Shown piece after piece: positions 47,607 to 54,968 of a stretch of 64,000 bases of DNA; within the stretch, counting starts at the first letter, position 1; each line of letters begins with the position of its first letter. Source of the stretch: Pseudomonas vranovensis DSM 16006. GTDB lineage: Bacteria; Pseudomonadota; Gammaproteobacteria; Pseudomonadales; Pseudomonadaceae. A model generated the notes under the pieces. That model did no database searches. It saw nothing but the letters and a program-made list of their open reading frames with translations, and was not told the DNA's origin. The position numbers and the translations under genes were made by a program. Location of the stretch: contig NZ_KE384454.1 in assembly GCF_000425805.1 (NCBI RefSeq), positions 226,674-290,673 of the forward strand, written 5' to 3'.

Positions 47607-47897
47607 ATGCCCCAATTAAGCCAGGCTGAAGTCGAAGGGATTTACCTTGAAATCATCAAGCTGGTGAGTGATACGAAACACTTAACATTGAGGCAGGGAA
47701 CATTACCCGCGAGATTTTCTGATATCCCATGGCTATTGTATTGCATTGGGAGTGATCGCCAGTGTTTCTACCGTAACCACACTGATGATCAAGTTGATCT
47801 GATCCCATTCCCAGGAGCAATCCCAGATGCAGCAGCACCTAATGCCATGGATGGTCGAAAGCGCGTACCGTTATTTGACGGCAGCAAAGCATCTTAA
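47607..47897 (+). CDS. Small hypothetical protein upstream of a HEPN-like gene
   Basis: A 96-residue protein (MPQLSQAEVEGIYLEIIKLVSDTKHLTLRQGTL...) without a recognised family. The ATG at 47607 has GGAG with 5-base spacing; an open frame reaches back to a TTG at 47502 inside the inverted repeat, which is less plausible. Its last 70 bases overlap the next gene in another frame, so one of the two tails may be a decayed sequence. Function unknown. Confidence 0.5.
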   Translation: MPQLSQAEVEGIYLEIIKLVSDTKHLTLRQGTLPARFSDIPWLLYCIGSDRQCFYRNHTDDQVDLIPFPGAIPDAAAPNAMDGRKRVPLFDGSKAS

Positions 47898-48331
47898 GCA
47901 TTGCGACAACATGCTGCCAATTGCGCAGACCAATGCTGCACTTGGTATGGAAATCCTGCTTAAAAGCTTCGTTTCAAAACCCAATGGCAACCTTGGCCAG
48001 GTCTTTGAAACCTACGAACTCGACTACAACGCGATCAAGGCCGCTCACGAGCATTTGAAAGCAGCAGATAGAATTCCAGCTCACCGGAAGAACAAGTCTG
48101 CTGATAAGCACGATCTGATGCCGCGACGTTTTCACCAAGGCGCGGTATCCATACGAGAAAGATGCCAGGAGCGGTTCCGGTGACATTCTAATCGGGGTCC
48201 TGGACGAGCTGATTGACGACGTGGTGGACTGGTATCGCCAGCAGAAATGCCAAGATCTGTCCATCGTGTGCCACGGAATGACGCCGGCCGATTTTCAGCC
48301 CAAGCCAGGCAAGGAGCCTGAGCGGTCGTGA
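47827..48331 (+). pseudogene. Frameshifted HEPN-like hypothetical gene
   Basis: The ATG at 47827 follows AGGAG by 9 bases. The frame reads ESAYRYLTAAKHLKHCDNMLPIAQTNAALGMEILLKSFVS..., resembling HEPN-type helices, until about 48120. There it shifts: the protein-like continuation MRDVFTKARYPYEKDARSGSGDILIGVLDELIDDVVDWYRQQ... runs in another frame to the stop at 48329-48331. Removing one C from the CC at about 48121 joins both halves into one protein of about 167 residues. The uninterrupted plus-frame ends early at 48183. HEPN assignment is tentative. Confidence 0.6.
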
Positions 48332-48379
48332 ACCTGGCTTCAAATCTGTCCACCCAGGGCCCCCGAGTCTCCATAGGAA

Positions 48380-48407
48380 GCTTCGCATAATGTATATTAT
48401 GTTAAAC
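48380..48407 (+). other. dif: Chromosome dimer resolution site dif
   Basis: The 28-base stretch matches the gammaproteobacterial dif consensus (RNTK, then CGCATAATGTATATTATG, then TTAAAT) at 27 of 28 positions; only the last T is C. It divides into a XerC arm (48380-48390), the 6-base centre TGTATA (48391-48396) and a XerD arm (48397-48407). XerC/XerD act here with FtsK to resolve chromosome dimers at division. The consensus is from general knowledge; whether this is the functional dif or a copy carried by an element cannot be decided from the window. Confidence 0.88.
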
Positions 48408-48483
48408 GAGGTGCTATGTTAAGAATGTTCATGAGCTTCTGTCCATTTCCACTAGCCTCCGGTTGAGGCTATCGCGAAATAAA

Positions 48484-49020
48484 GAGACTCTCACCAATCA
48501 GTGTCTAACCTGTTGATTCTGAAATGAAAAAATCCAATCGAGCAAATGTTTTTTCGAAAAAAAGAGACATTTTCCGGGGTTGGAGCCCTTAACTGGTGCT
48601 TCAGCGACACAATTTTCTAGGATGAGACTGATTTTTTGACGCCCGCGGGTTGTTGCTATATTGGGAGACTTTCCCCGGCAGTACGGTTTGCAGAGATTAA
48701 GAGACTTTCCTGCGTTCGTGATCGTATTAGCCAGCTAATCTGGCCAAGCGCCCCTGAGTGGCTCAAACTCAGATTGCTAAGCCTCTCGCGTCATTCCAAG
48801 GCGAGCGAAATTGAGGTGGAGGCTGGGCTTTGGGCTCGTTCGGCCTATTGCTAAATTTCGAGACTTTCCCGGCCAGTTGTGCTGATACCAGGAAAAATTC
48901 AGGAAAAAAAGTGCCTTACGACTTGCGAAAAGTAGGAGGCTTGCCGCATTCGTGGTGCTGAGTTTTGAGTTGCAACAAATTCTTAGAAAGCTTTGCCCTC
49001 TAGAAATCCGGGAATGTCTC
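48484..49020. repeat. GAGACTTTCC-type repeats in a gene-free region next to dif
   Basis: Between dif and the recombinase gene at 49259 (about 850 bases) no convincing gene is present. GAGACTTTCC occurs exactly at 48665-48674, 48701-48710 and 48860-48869. Variants are GAGACTCTCA at 48484, GAGACATTTTCC at 48564-48575 and GAGACTG at 48624; an inverted variant GGAATGTCTC is at 49011-49020. The copies at 48665 and 48860 share longer context (TTGCTAxATT before, GGC/CAGT after). They may be binding sites for the adjacent recombinase. Confidence 0.6.
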
Positions 49021-49258
49021 CTAATTAAACAATAATCCAGTGTTCCATCCTGTCCTGCCAGAACTTTGGAGTTTTTAGGCTCGATACTATTGATGGCCCA
49101 TGGCCTCATTTAACCTAGCCAGGTCCGCCAATGTTGCGTCAGGGAAATCTAGTCGCTACCATCGATAGATTGAGGCTTTATCTTCGGATTAGCTAACAAC
49201 TTCCGATTACTGTCATAACTGGAAGTCTATTGTCTTCAAAAAATCTGGTTGGTATTGC

Positions 49259-50539
49259 ATGGCGCGCGCACCCACACCCTTGTTCGAAACCTACGATAAC
49301 TTCATCGAGCAAGACTTCAGTTTGCGCGGTTCCCCACTCGCCTGCGTCGGCTCCTACCTGGATGAGTTTGAAGCCTGTTTGGAAGCTGACCGGGGCTACG
49401 CTGCGGTGCGTGCATTCCTGCGCGCGTTTTCCGACAATGCACAGACATTCAACTCGTACCGCAGCCACACGGAGCGCTTGCTTCTGTGGGCACTGCTGGT
49501 CCAGGTCAAGCCGCTGAACCAACTCAAGCGCCAGGATGCGCAAGATTATCTGGATTTCTGTCGAAACCCGCCGGCTGACTGGGCGGGTCCGGTGACCCGC
49601 AGCCGCTTCCTGAATAACCCGGCAGCGGTGAATGCTCGCGATGGCTGGATGCCTAATCCTAAATGGCATCCCTTCAACATTAAGTCTCGCAAGGCGCGGG
49701 TCACAGAATCTCCTAGCACCCAGCATTATCAACCGGCGAATGGCACGTTAAACCAGGTGTATACTGTCTGCAGTCGGTTCTATGAATTCCTCATTGAAGA
49801 CGGCTTCGCCCAAACGAACCCGTTTCGCCTACTTAAAAAAGGCAATCGATTTTCTACGCAAGAACTTGAAGTTGCTTCTTCGCGGGCACTCACGCCGCTG
49901 CAGTGGGACTTTGTCCTGGACACCGTTGAGGAGATGGCGAACGCCGAGCCGGAGCGGCATGAACGAACCTTGTTTATTGTTGCAACCTTGTTCGCCATGT
50001 ACCTGCGGGTTTCAGACCTCGCCGGTCGAAAGAATTGGAAACCCACCATGGGTGACTTTCGTTTAGATGATGAAGGCAACTGGTGGTACTTCGCGGTGGG
50101 TAAAGGCAACAAGGCGGCCAAGATTGCCGTGCGGGATATCTACGTAGAGCGCTATTTAAAACGTTATCGCCGATTCCTAGGACTCTCTGAATTACCTCAT
50201 CCCGGGGAAAGTACGCCGCTGATCAAAACGCTCAATGGTCGAGCAGGCTTGTCTGACCGACAGATCCGCGCCCTCCTCCAAGCTGTTTTTGATAAAGCCG
50301 TGGACAAGATGCGCAGCGAAGGTCGTGCTCACCATGAGATGGAAAGTTTGCGCTCTGCTTCTGCGCACTGGCTGCGTCACACCTCTGCTACCTTTGACGC
50401 TCCGCTGCGCAATCCTAAAGACCTGCAGGAAGACCTGCGGCACAGCAACCTCAGTACGACCCAGAACACCTATTATCACGCGCATGACCAAGAACGCGCG
50501 CACTCGGTGAAGCGCATCGGCATGCGAGACCGCGGTTAA
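49259..50539 (+). CDS. Tyrosine recombinase/integrase next to dif
   Basis: A 426-residue recombinase. N-terminal domain (about 20-190) is longer than in XerC/D; the catalytic domain has Arg in MYLRVSDLAG, HWLRHTSAT (HxxR), LRHSNLSTTQ and the nucleophile Tyr in NTYYHA. It is distinct from the recombinase at 6593-7555. Its place about 850 bases from dif, with a repeat field between, suggests an element integrated near or at dif. No clear ribosome site precedes the ATG, and the true start could be slightly different. Confidence 0.87.
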   Translation: MARAPTPLFETYDNFIEQDFSLRGSPLACVGSYLDEFEACLEADRGYAAVRAFLRAFSDNAQTFNSYRSHTERLLLWALLVQVKPLNQLKRQDAQDYLDFCRNPPADWAGPVTRSRFLNNPAAVNARDGWMPNPKWHPFNIKSRKARVTESPSTQHYQPANGTLNQVYTVCSRFYEFLIEDGFAQTNPFRLLKKGNRFSTQELEVASSRALTPLQWDFVLDTVEEMANAEPERHERTLFIVATLFAMYLRVSDLAGRKNWKPTMGDFRLDDEGNWWYFAVGKGNKAAKIAVRDIYVERYLKRYRRFLGLSELPHPGESTPLIKTLNGRAGLSDRQIRALLQAVFDKAVDKMRSEGRAHHEMESLRSASAHWLRHTSATFDAPLRNPKDLQEDLRHSNLSTTQNTYYHAHDQERAHSVKRIGMRDRG

Positions 50540-50613
50540 ACCTGGATTGCCCAGTCGTCGACCGCCAGCTCGCCGTCCCACATGGATCGAAGCCATTTAT
50601 CTAGGAATTCACA

Positions 50614-50929
50614 GTGAAAATTACCGGGCTAGTCGAGGTTGAAGCCGTCACTGACGTTATCTGTGACGTCTGCGGTTGTTCTACGCGCAGGGCCGCGGGG
50701 GGGGGGGTACCAGTATGGAACTCTACAAGCCCACTGGGGGTATGGCAGTGACCACGACGGTCAGCGATTTGAGGTACATCTCTGTGAGCACTGCTTTTTT
50801 CAGACCTTGGCGTACATGAAGCAAGAGCGACGCGTTCAACAGCTGTTCAGTGATGAGCCGTCTGCTGTGACTGATGATTTGGGCCTGGTTGCCCAGGACG
50901 ATTACTTCCAGGACACGGGCCGCCGTTGA
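50614..50929 (+). pseudogene. Zinc-ribbon-like small protein gene split by a poly-G tract
   Basis: A GTG at 50614 (AGGA 7 bases before) starts MKITGLVEVEAVTDVICDVCGCSTR, reading to an 11-G run at 50697-50707; beyond it the frame changes. The downstream frame gives YQYGTLQAHWGYGSDHDGQRFEVHLCEHCFFQTLAYMKQERR... to the stop at 50929. With 10 G instead of 11 the two join as a 104-residue protein with Cys pairs CDVC and CEHC, probably a zinc site. It may be a pseudogene, a slippage-controlled gene or a sequencing error at the homopolymer. Confidence 0.72.
50697..50707 (+). repeat. Homopolymeric tract of 11 G
   Basis: Eleven consecutive G residues inside the coding region of the zinc-ribbon-like gene. 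Ten would keep the reading frame open. This is the longest G run noticed in the window. Confidence 0.9.
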
Positions 50930-51121
50930 TGGGTCGATCATCGACATCGACCAGCTAGCGGCCTGGCCCTTATAAGCGGGCTTCCGGGAGTGGCGTTTAC
51001 CTTGGGCAAACGGTCGACCAGGACCAGCGTTGAAAAATCTGAATTAGTGTTGATCTATCTCTCGGCGGGCAGATCGGCACTGGCTTGTGGTGCCCTCTCC
51101 CCCTAATGCTTAAGGAGCGTC

Positions 51122-51415
51122 TTGCAGAATGCGGGCAATTCCATAGGCGAGGAATCTTTCCCGCCGAGAGGCCATTTTCCAGTCCAAGGCACAAGCCAGG
51201 GTCATGGCCAGTGGAGACTTGCTCACCTGGTCAAGAGCTGGCAGCGCATCATCGCTGTGCTGACCACCAGGATGAATGGCTGGGGCATGGCTTTGTGGTT
51301 CGAATCATCCAATTCGTATTTGGCGGGTAAGCTGCCGAAAGACGTTCTATCCTCGGATCCAGACGCGGTTGTCAACGCCGCTCTGGACGAGATTGGTGGC
51401 AGTTCGCATGGGTAG
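51122..51415 (+). pseudogene. Fragment resembling the C-terminus of an Xre/MbcA/ParS-type antitoxin
   Basis: The last about 55 residues (MNGWGMALWFESSNSYLAGKLPKDVLSSDPDAVVNAALDEIGG) resemble the toxin-binding C-terminal domain of Xre/MbcA/ParS (DUF2384-like) antitoxins. The upstream part has no recognisable DNA-binding domain in any frame, and no RES-type toxin gene follows. It is most likely a decayed remnant. A start at 51122 is only the first ATG available. Confidence 0.45.
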
Positions 51416-51775
51416 CACTGCTAGGGATTGGAGGTCTGTCCGATGAATGCGCGTCATCGCTAGAACTGAGAGACAAAACCGCATTATTTAGCTACGCCCT
51501 CCTCCATCCAGGCTCCAAGCCTGCAGCCTTTCGCCAGTGCTAGTCAGGATTCCTCCACGATTCTCGATACGGTCGCCTAAACAAGCCAATTGAAAAACGG
51601 AGAGCAGCGGCGGTGGCCATAGGCATTTGAATGTAGAAGGGGCCACCTTAGCCATGGAATGATCTACGCATGACTACGCTGCTCCCGGAAGCTGGTTCTC
51701 AGTGAGCAGCGCGATAGTAGTCGTTTCAGGATGGCATGAACACTATAGCGCTCATTTTGGGCACTGGATCGACCT
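51416..51775. other. Gene-free stretch
   Basis: About 360 bases without a supportable gene or RNA. The only structured item is one arm of a 13-bp inverted repeat at 51736-51748, annotated separately. Confidence 0.6.
51736..51748. promoter_or_regulatory. Downstream arm of a 13-bp inverted repeat flanking the xre gene
   Basis: ATGAACACTATAG is the exact reverse complement of 52108-52120. It contains GAACACTATAG, one of three related motifs around the Xre gene, and lies just past that gene's stop codon. It could be a distal operator. Confidence 0.5.
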
Positions 51776-52051
51776 TCAAGGCTTGAGAGCCTCCTTTTTC
51801 ACCTGCTTGATCAGCCCGTCTAAGCCAACATCGGGATCTTGGATAAGGTACGCAGACACAATGAGGCTGAGTGGGTGGATACCCATGCGGCTGGCCAGCT
51901 CTTCAATTTTTTGAATAGTCGGCGACTTGAGTCCGCGTTCGAGGGAGCTCACGTAGGTTCGGCTACTGACTACGGCGAAATCTTCCTGGGTCAGGTCGTG
52001 AAGAATGCGCATGCGCCGCAGTGCCTCACCCAGGGATTCACGGATTTCCAT
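51776..52051 (-). CDS. Xre-family (Cro/C1-type HTH) regulator
   Basis: About 91 residues from the ATG at 52051 (MEIRESLGEALRRMRILHDLTQEDFAVVSSRTYVSSLERGLKSPTIQKIEELASRMGIHPLSL), with a canonical helix-turn-helix at about 18-40. Three ATG codons stand in a row (52057, 52054, 52051) after AGAGGA, and the last has the best spacing; the open frame further to 52120 runs through the operator. Small stand-alone Xre proteins of this type usually repress their own and neighbouring genes. It faces a divergent hypothetical gene at 52170. Confidence 0.8.
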   Translation of the reverse strand: MEIRESLGEALRRMRILHDLTQEDFAVVSSRTYVSSLERGLKSPTIQKIEELASRMGIHPLSLIVSAYLIQDPDVGLDGLIKQVKKEALKP

Positions 52052-52078
52052 CATCATTCCTCTGAAAAGGAATGATGA
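52051..52078. promoter_or_regulatory. Perfect 10-bp inverted repeat over the xre start codons
   Basis: TCATCATTCC (52051-52060) and GGAATGATGA (52069-52078) around an 8-base spacer cover the ribosome site and start codons of the Xre gene. It could be an mRNA hairpin that hides the start or a repressor site. Confidence 0.5.
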
Positions 52079-52082
52079 AGCG

Positions 52083-52120
52083 CTATCGAACACGATAGGG
52101 CTACAATCTATAGTGTTCAT
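52083..52120. promoter_or_regulatory. Candidate operator pair upstream of xre
   Basis: CTATCG-AACA-CGATAG (52083-52098) is a 6-bp palindrome containing GAACACGATAG (52088-52098). CTATAGTGTTCAT (52108-52120) is the inverted GAACACTATAG motif. Both lie between the divergent genes at 52051 and 52170, where an Xre autorepressor would bind. Confidence 0.55.
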
Positions 52121-52169
52121 TGTGGGATAATTTGAGTTTTCCAGCCCTGGTGACTGGTCGCCTAGGGAT

Positions 52170-52655
52170 ATGCAGCGCTCAGTGGAGCCCGTTTTGATCT
52201 ATTTGTCCGAATCTCACACCCGTACTGTCCGTATAGGTTCTTATTGTGAAATTGAGGGGATGTGCTTTTGGGTGACCTTGCGGTCGCTTTTCAATGGTGA
52301 GAGCGAGCGAGCAGCTGTTGTGGAAGATGCCTACGAACTCAACGTTTTCCTCACCCAGGCAACGGGCGTCGAGATCGCGCAGGTACAAATGCTATGCCCT
52401 CCATCCATCAGCGGACGTCCGCACTGGAGCCTGGAAGAGCTTCGTAAGATTGTGATTCACCGTGGGCTTGAGTGCTCGCAAAGCGCGGTGATTTACGAGA
52501 CTGAGGTGGCCACCTACAAATTAGGAGATCTCGATTTACGCCTGCGGAAACGATCACATGCGTTGTACTCGGCGCGAAGCCTGAATGCGCGAACCACCAG
52601 CGTGGCCCTTCCACCTAAACCTGCTGACGAACCGCAGTTGTACGCACACTTTTGA
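52170..52655 (+). CDS. Hypothetical protein
   Basis: A 161-residue protein that I do not recognise. It has no signal peptide or membrane segment; composition is mixed, with a basic stretch LGDLDLRLRKRSHALYSARSLNARTT near the C-terminus. An AGGGAT just before the ATG is only a weak ribosome site. Divergent from the Xre gene and sharing its putative operator region, so it may be under Xre control. Confidence 0.6.
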   Translation: MQRSVEPVLIYLSESHTRTVRIGSYCEIEGMCFWVTLRSLFNGESERAAVVEDAYELNVFLTQATGVEIAQVQMLCPPSISGRPHWSLEELRKIVIHRGLECSQSAVIYETEVATYKLGDLDLRLRKRSHALYSARSLNARTTSVALPPKPADEPQLYAHF

Positions 52656-52846
52656 TGCAGAAGCGCACACCGTCATTGGCCGTTAAAACCCGGCTGGAAT
52701 ACGGTTTGGGTTCTGCGAGTGTGAGCCTGGCTATTTCGGCACGAGGCGCCCGTAACGGCTGTGCACTTAATAAAGTCAATTCCGATGCCGCTCGCGACCG
52801 TTATCCTGACAGGCTTCCCTGCCCCGCGTTAGGGTGATGAATACCC

Positions 52847-53605
52847 ATGGACAACCTAGCAAAAGCCGCTGAGGCACTGCGGTCAGCGCAACATATCATG
52901 GTGTTTACCGGCGCTGGCGTTTCTGCCGGAAGCGGGATTCCGACTTTCCGCGACGAACTGACCGGGTTGTGGGAGCGCCAAGACCCGCAGCGTTTAGAAA
53001 CGGCGCAGGCATTCCGCGAAAATCCGGCGCTGGTTTGGGGCTGGTACCTATGGCGGCGCCAGCAAGTAATGCAAGCCAAGCCCAATGCGGCACATCAGGC
53101 GATCCATCGGTTATCTGGCAGCGGCCGGAGTGTCACCGTGGTCACTCAGAATATTGATGATTTGCACGAGCGGGCAGGCAATCAGGAGGTGCTTCATCTC
53201 CATGGCAGCCTGATGCGCCCCAAGTGTTTCGCCTGTCATCGATTCGTCGTGGAACCGCTGGTGTTTCCGATCATTCCAGTGGAAGGCGCATTGATAGAAC
53301 CGCCCCGCTGCCGCCGATGCAACGGCCGCTTGCGTCCAGCTATCGTGTGGTTTGGTGAGGACCTCCCGCCAGGTGCATGGAAAACCGCCAGCCAAGCAGC
53401 ACGACAGTGTGACGTCCTGCTTTCTATCGGGACTTCCGGTGTGGTCAGGCCTGCTGCTGACTTACCAGATATCGCGTTAGAGTCTGGTGCAGTGGTCATA
53501 CACGTCAATAACGTAGATGTATCCATGAATGGGCCGAACGAGATCATGCTGATAGGCCCTGCTGAGAAAATACTGCCACAGCTGATTGCTCTGGGGTTGA
53601 CATGA
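52847..53605 (+). CDS. cobB: SIR2-family NAD-dependent protein deacylase (CobB-type)
   Basis: A 252-residue sirtuin of normal length. GAGVSAGSGIPTFRDE binds NAD, TQNIDDLHERAG continues the cofactor site, H119 in LHLHGSL is the catalytic histidine, and CFACH with CRRC supply the structural zinc cysteines. It removes acyl groups from lysine using NAD. The single-domain, zinc-containing form argues for an enzyme rather than an NADase defence effector. It stands 79 bases before a Fic gene on the same strand, in the accessory region, so it may be an additional cobB copy. Confidence 0.92.
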   Translation: MDNLAKAAEALRSAQHIMVFTGAGVSAGSGIPTFRDELTGLWERQDPQRLETAQAFRENPALVWGWYLWRRQQVMQAKPNAAHQAIHRLSGSGRSVTVVTQNIDDLHERAGNQEVLHLHGSLMRPKCFACHRFVVEPLVFPIIPVEGALIEPPRCRRCNGRLRPAIVWFGEDLPPGAWKTASQAARQCDVLLSIGTSGVVRPAADLPDIALESGAVVIHVNNVDVSMNGPNEIMLIGPAEKILPQLIALGLT

Positions 53606-53683
53606 CCATCCACTACCCGGCAAGGAGAAAGTTTTGAAACGCTCTAAGCCTTTATAACTAGCTGTACAAAGGACTAGGTGGCA

Positions 53684-54865
53684 ATGGCATTCACCCCGTA
53701 CATCACCCAAGATAAGGCCACGGAGGAGCTGCTGGAACAAATCATCCAGATCATGAGGCTCGACGAGACCCTTCACACCGGGATTCCAGCCTCATTACGC
53801 GTGCCTATGATGAATCTGGTACAGCTTGTAAATTCGTACTGCAGCAACAAGATCGAGGGGAATTCAAGCGCACCGATCGACATTCTGAGGGCCGAGGATA
53901 GTCCTCATGAGATGGAGGGTGACCAAAGCCTGCAAGAGGTCAACCGCCACATTGAAGCCCAGCGCCGGCTCGTCAATGAGCCATTCAACAAGGTCACCGT
54001 GTGTGCGAAGGTCACAATCTCACGCCTACATCGCGAACTCTATGTCGGCGTGCCTGAACGGATGCTGGAAATGCAATCATTCGAGCCAGCGATTTCCGCG
54101 CGCATGGTCCCTGGTGAATTTCGCAAATGTGAGGTCCGCGTTGGCCAACACATCCCCCCTACTTCGCAACAGATGCATTTGCACCTCAACGACTTTGAGC
54201 GGGTGTACCGTCTAGACTGGATCCACGGGCAATCGCGGCTCTTAGCCGCTGCTGCCTCGCACCACCGCCTGATGTGGATCCACCCATTCATGGACGGCAA
54301 TGGTCGTACGGGCCGCCTATTCACAGACCAGTACCTCAAGGCTGCTGGCTTGAGTGGGTATGGCTTGTGGTCCATGAGCCGTGGGTTCGCTCGCAATATC
54401 GCCGCCTATTACGAGATGCTGTGCGCTGCGGATGCTCCGCGCCAAGGCGGATTAGACGGCCGTGGCGAACTATCGGATAGCGGTTTGTTGCGCTGGACTA
54501 GATTCTTCACTGAGACAGCACTGGAACAGTTGCAGTACTTCAGTAAGCTGCTGGAACCGGAAAGGCTAAATGATCGGATCGACGGCTATTTTGAGATGCG
54601 GAGCCGCAGCGCGCTGTCAGGCAGTAAAGGCGAGCACCTGCCTGAATTGCAGATTAAGTGCCGTGATATCTACAAAACGCTCCTCTACGTGGGTGACCAG
54701 CAACGCAACGATATCCGTGCGCGCCTGGGTCTCGATGAGACTACCACGCACAGCCTACTAAGCCAGATGTGTTTAGAGGGGCTGATCACTTTGGACCGCC
54801 GTCAGTCGGTATCCCTGAAGCTTTCGCGGCACTCGATAGATTTTCTGTTCCCCTCTCTCTGGTAG
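53684..54865 (+). CDS. Fic-domain protein AMP-transferase (class II-like)
   Basis: A 393-residue protein with the complete Fic active site HPFMDGNGRTGR beginning at H200, and the inhibitory helix motif S54-NKI-E58-G59 in its N-terminal part, so it is autoinhibited as in class II Fic proteins. The C-terminus (about 330-385) is a winged-helix-like region (IRARLGLDETTTHSLLSQMCLEGLITL). It should transfer AMP from ATP to a hydroxyl on a target protein. A GTG at 53678 is an alternative start. It follows the sirtuin gene. Confidence 0.9.
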   Translation: MAFTPYITQDKATEELLEQIIQIMRLDETLHTGIPASLRVPMMNLVQLVNSYCSNKIEGNSSAPIDILRAEDSPHEMEGDQSLQEVNRHIEAQRRLVNEPFNKVTVCAKVTISRLHRELYVGVPERMLEMQSFEPAISARMVPGEFRKCEVRVGQHIPPTSQQMHLHLNDFERVYRLDWIHGQSRLLAAAASHHRLMWIHPFMDGNGRTGRLFTDQYLKAAGLSGYGLWSMSRGFARNIAAYYEMLCAADAPRQGGLDGRGELSDSGLLRWTRFFTETALEQLQYFSKLLEPERLNDRIDGYFEMRSRSALSGSKGEHLPELQIKCRDIYKTLLYVGDQQRNDIRARLGLDETTTHSLLSQMCLEGLITLDRRQSVSLKLSRHSIDFLFPSLW

Positions 54866-54968
54866 TTTGCCCCCCACGAGCATTTTGGTTATCGAGTAGC
54901 TAATTCAAAGCTAGGTTCATCAGCGTCCGCTTTTGACCGACTGCTGCATCCCGCGATGGGCATCTATG

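Noticed and set aside
48665..48674. Resemblance of GAGACTTTCC to a eukaryotic kappaB site
   Set aside because: Chance similarity; meaningless in a bacterial chromosome. The repeated occurrence beside a recombinase is the relevant point.
48636..48854. 72-codon frame in the repeat region next to dif
   Set aside because: No ribosome site, composition unlike a protein, and it runs across two copies of the decamer repeat.
48408..49258. CRISPR-like interpretation of the decamer repeats
   Set aside because: Repeats are only about 10 bases, irregularly spaced and partly inverted; no cas genes.
52847..53605. Sirtuin as a ThsA-like anti-phage NADase
   Set aside because: It is a compact CobB-type enzyme with zinc cysteines and no extra SLOG or effector domain.
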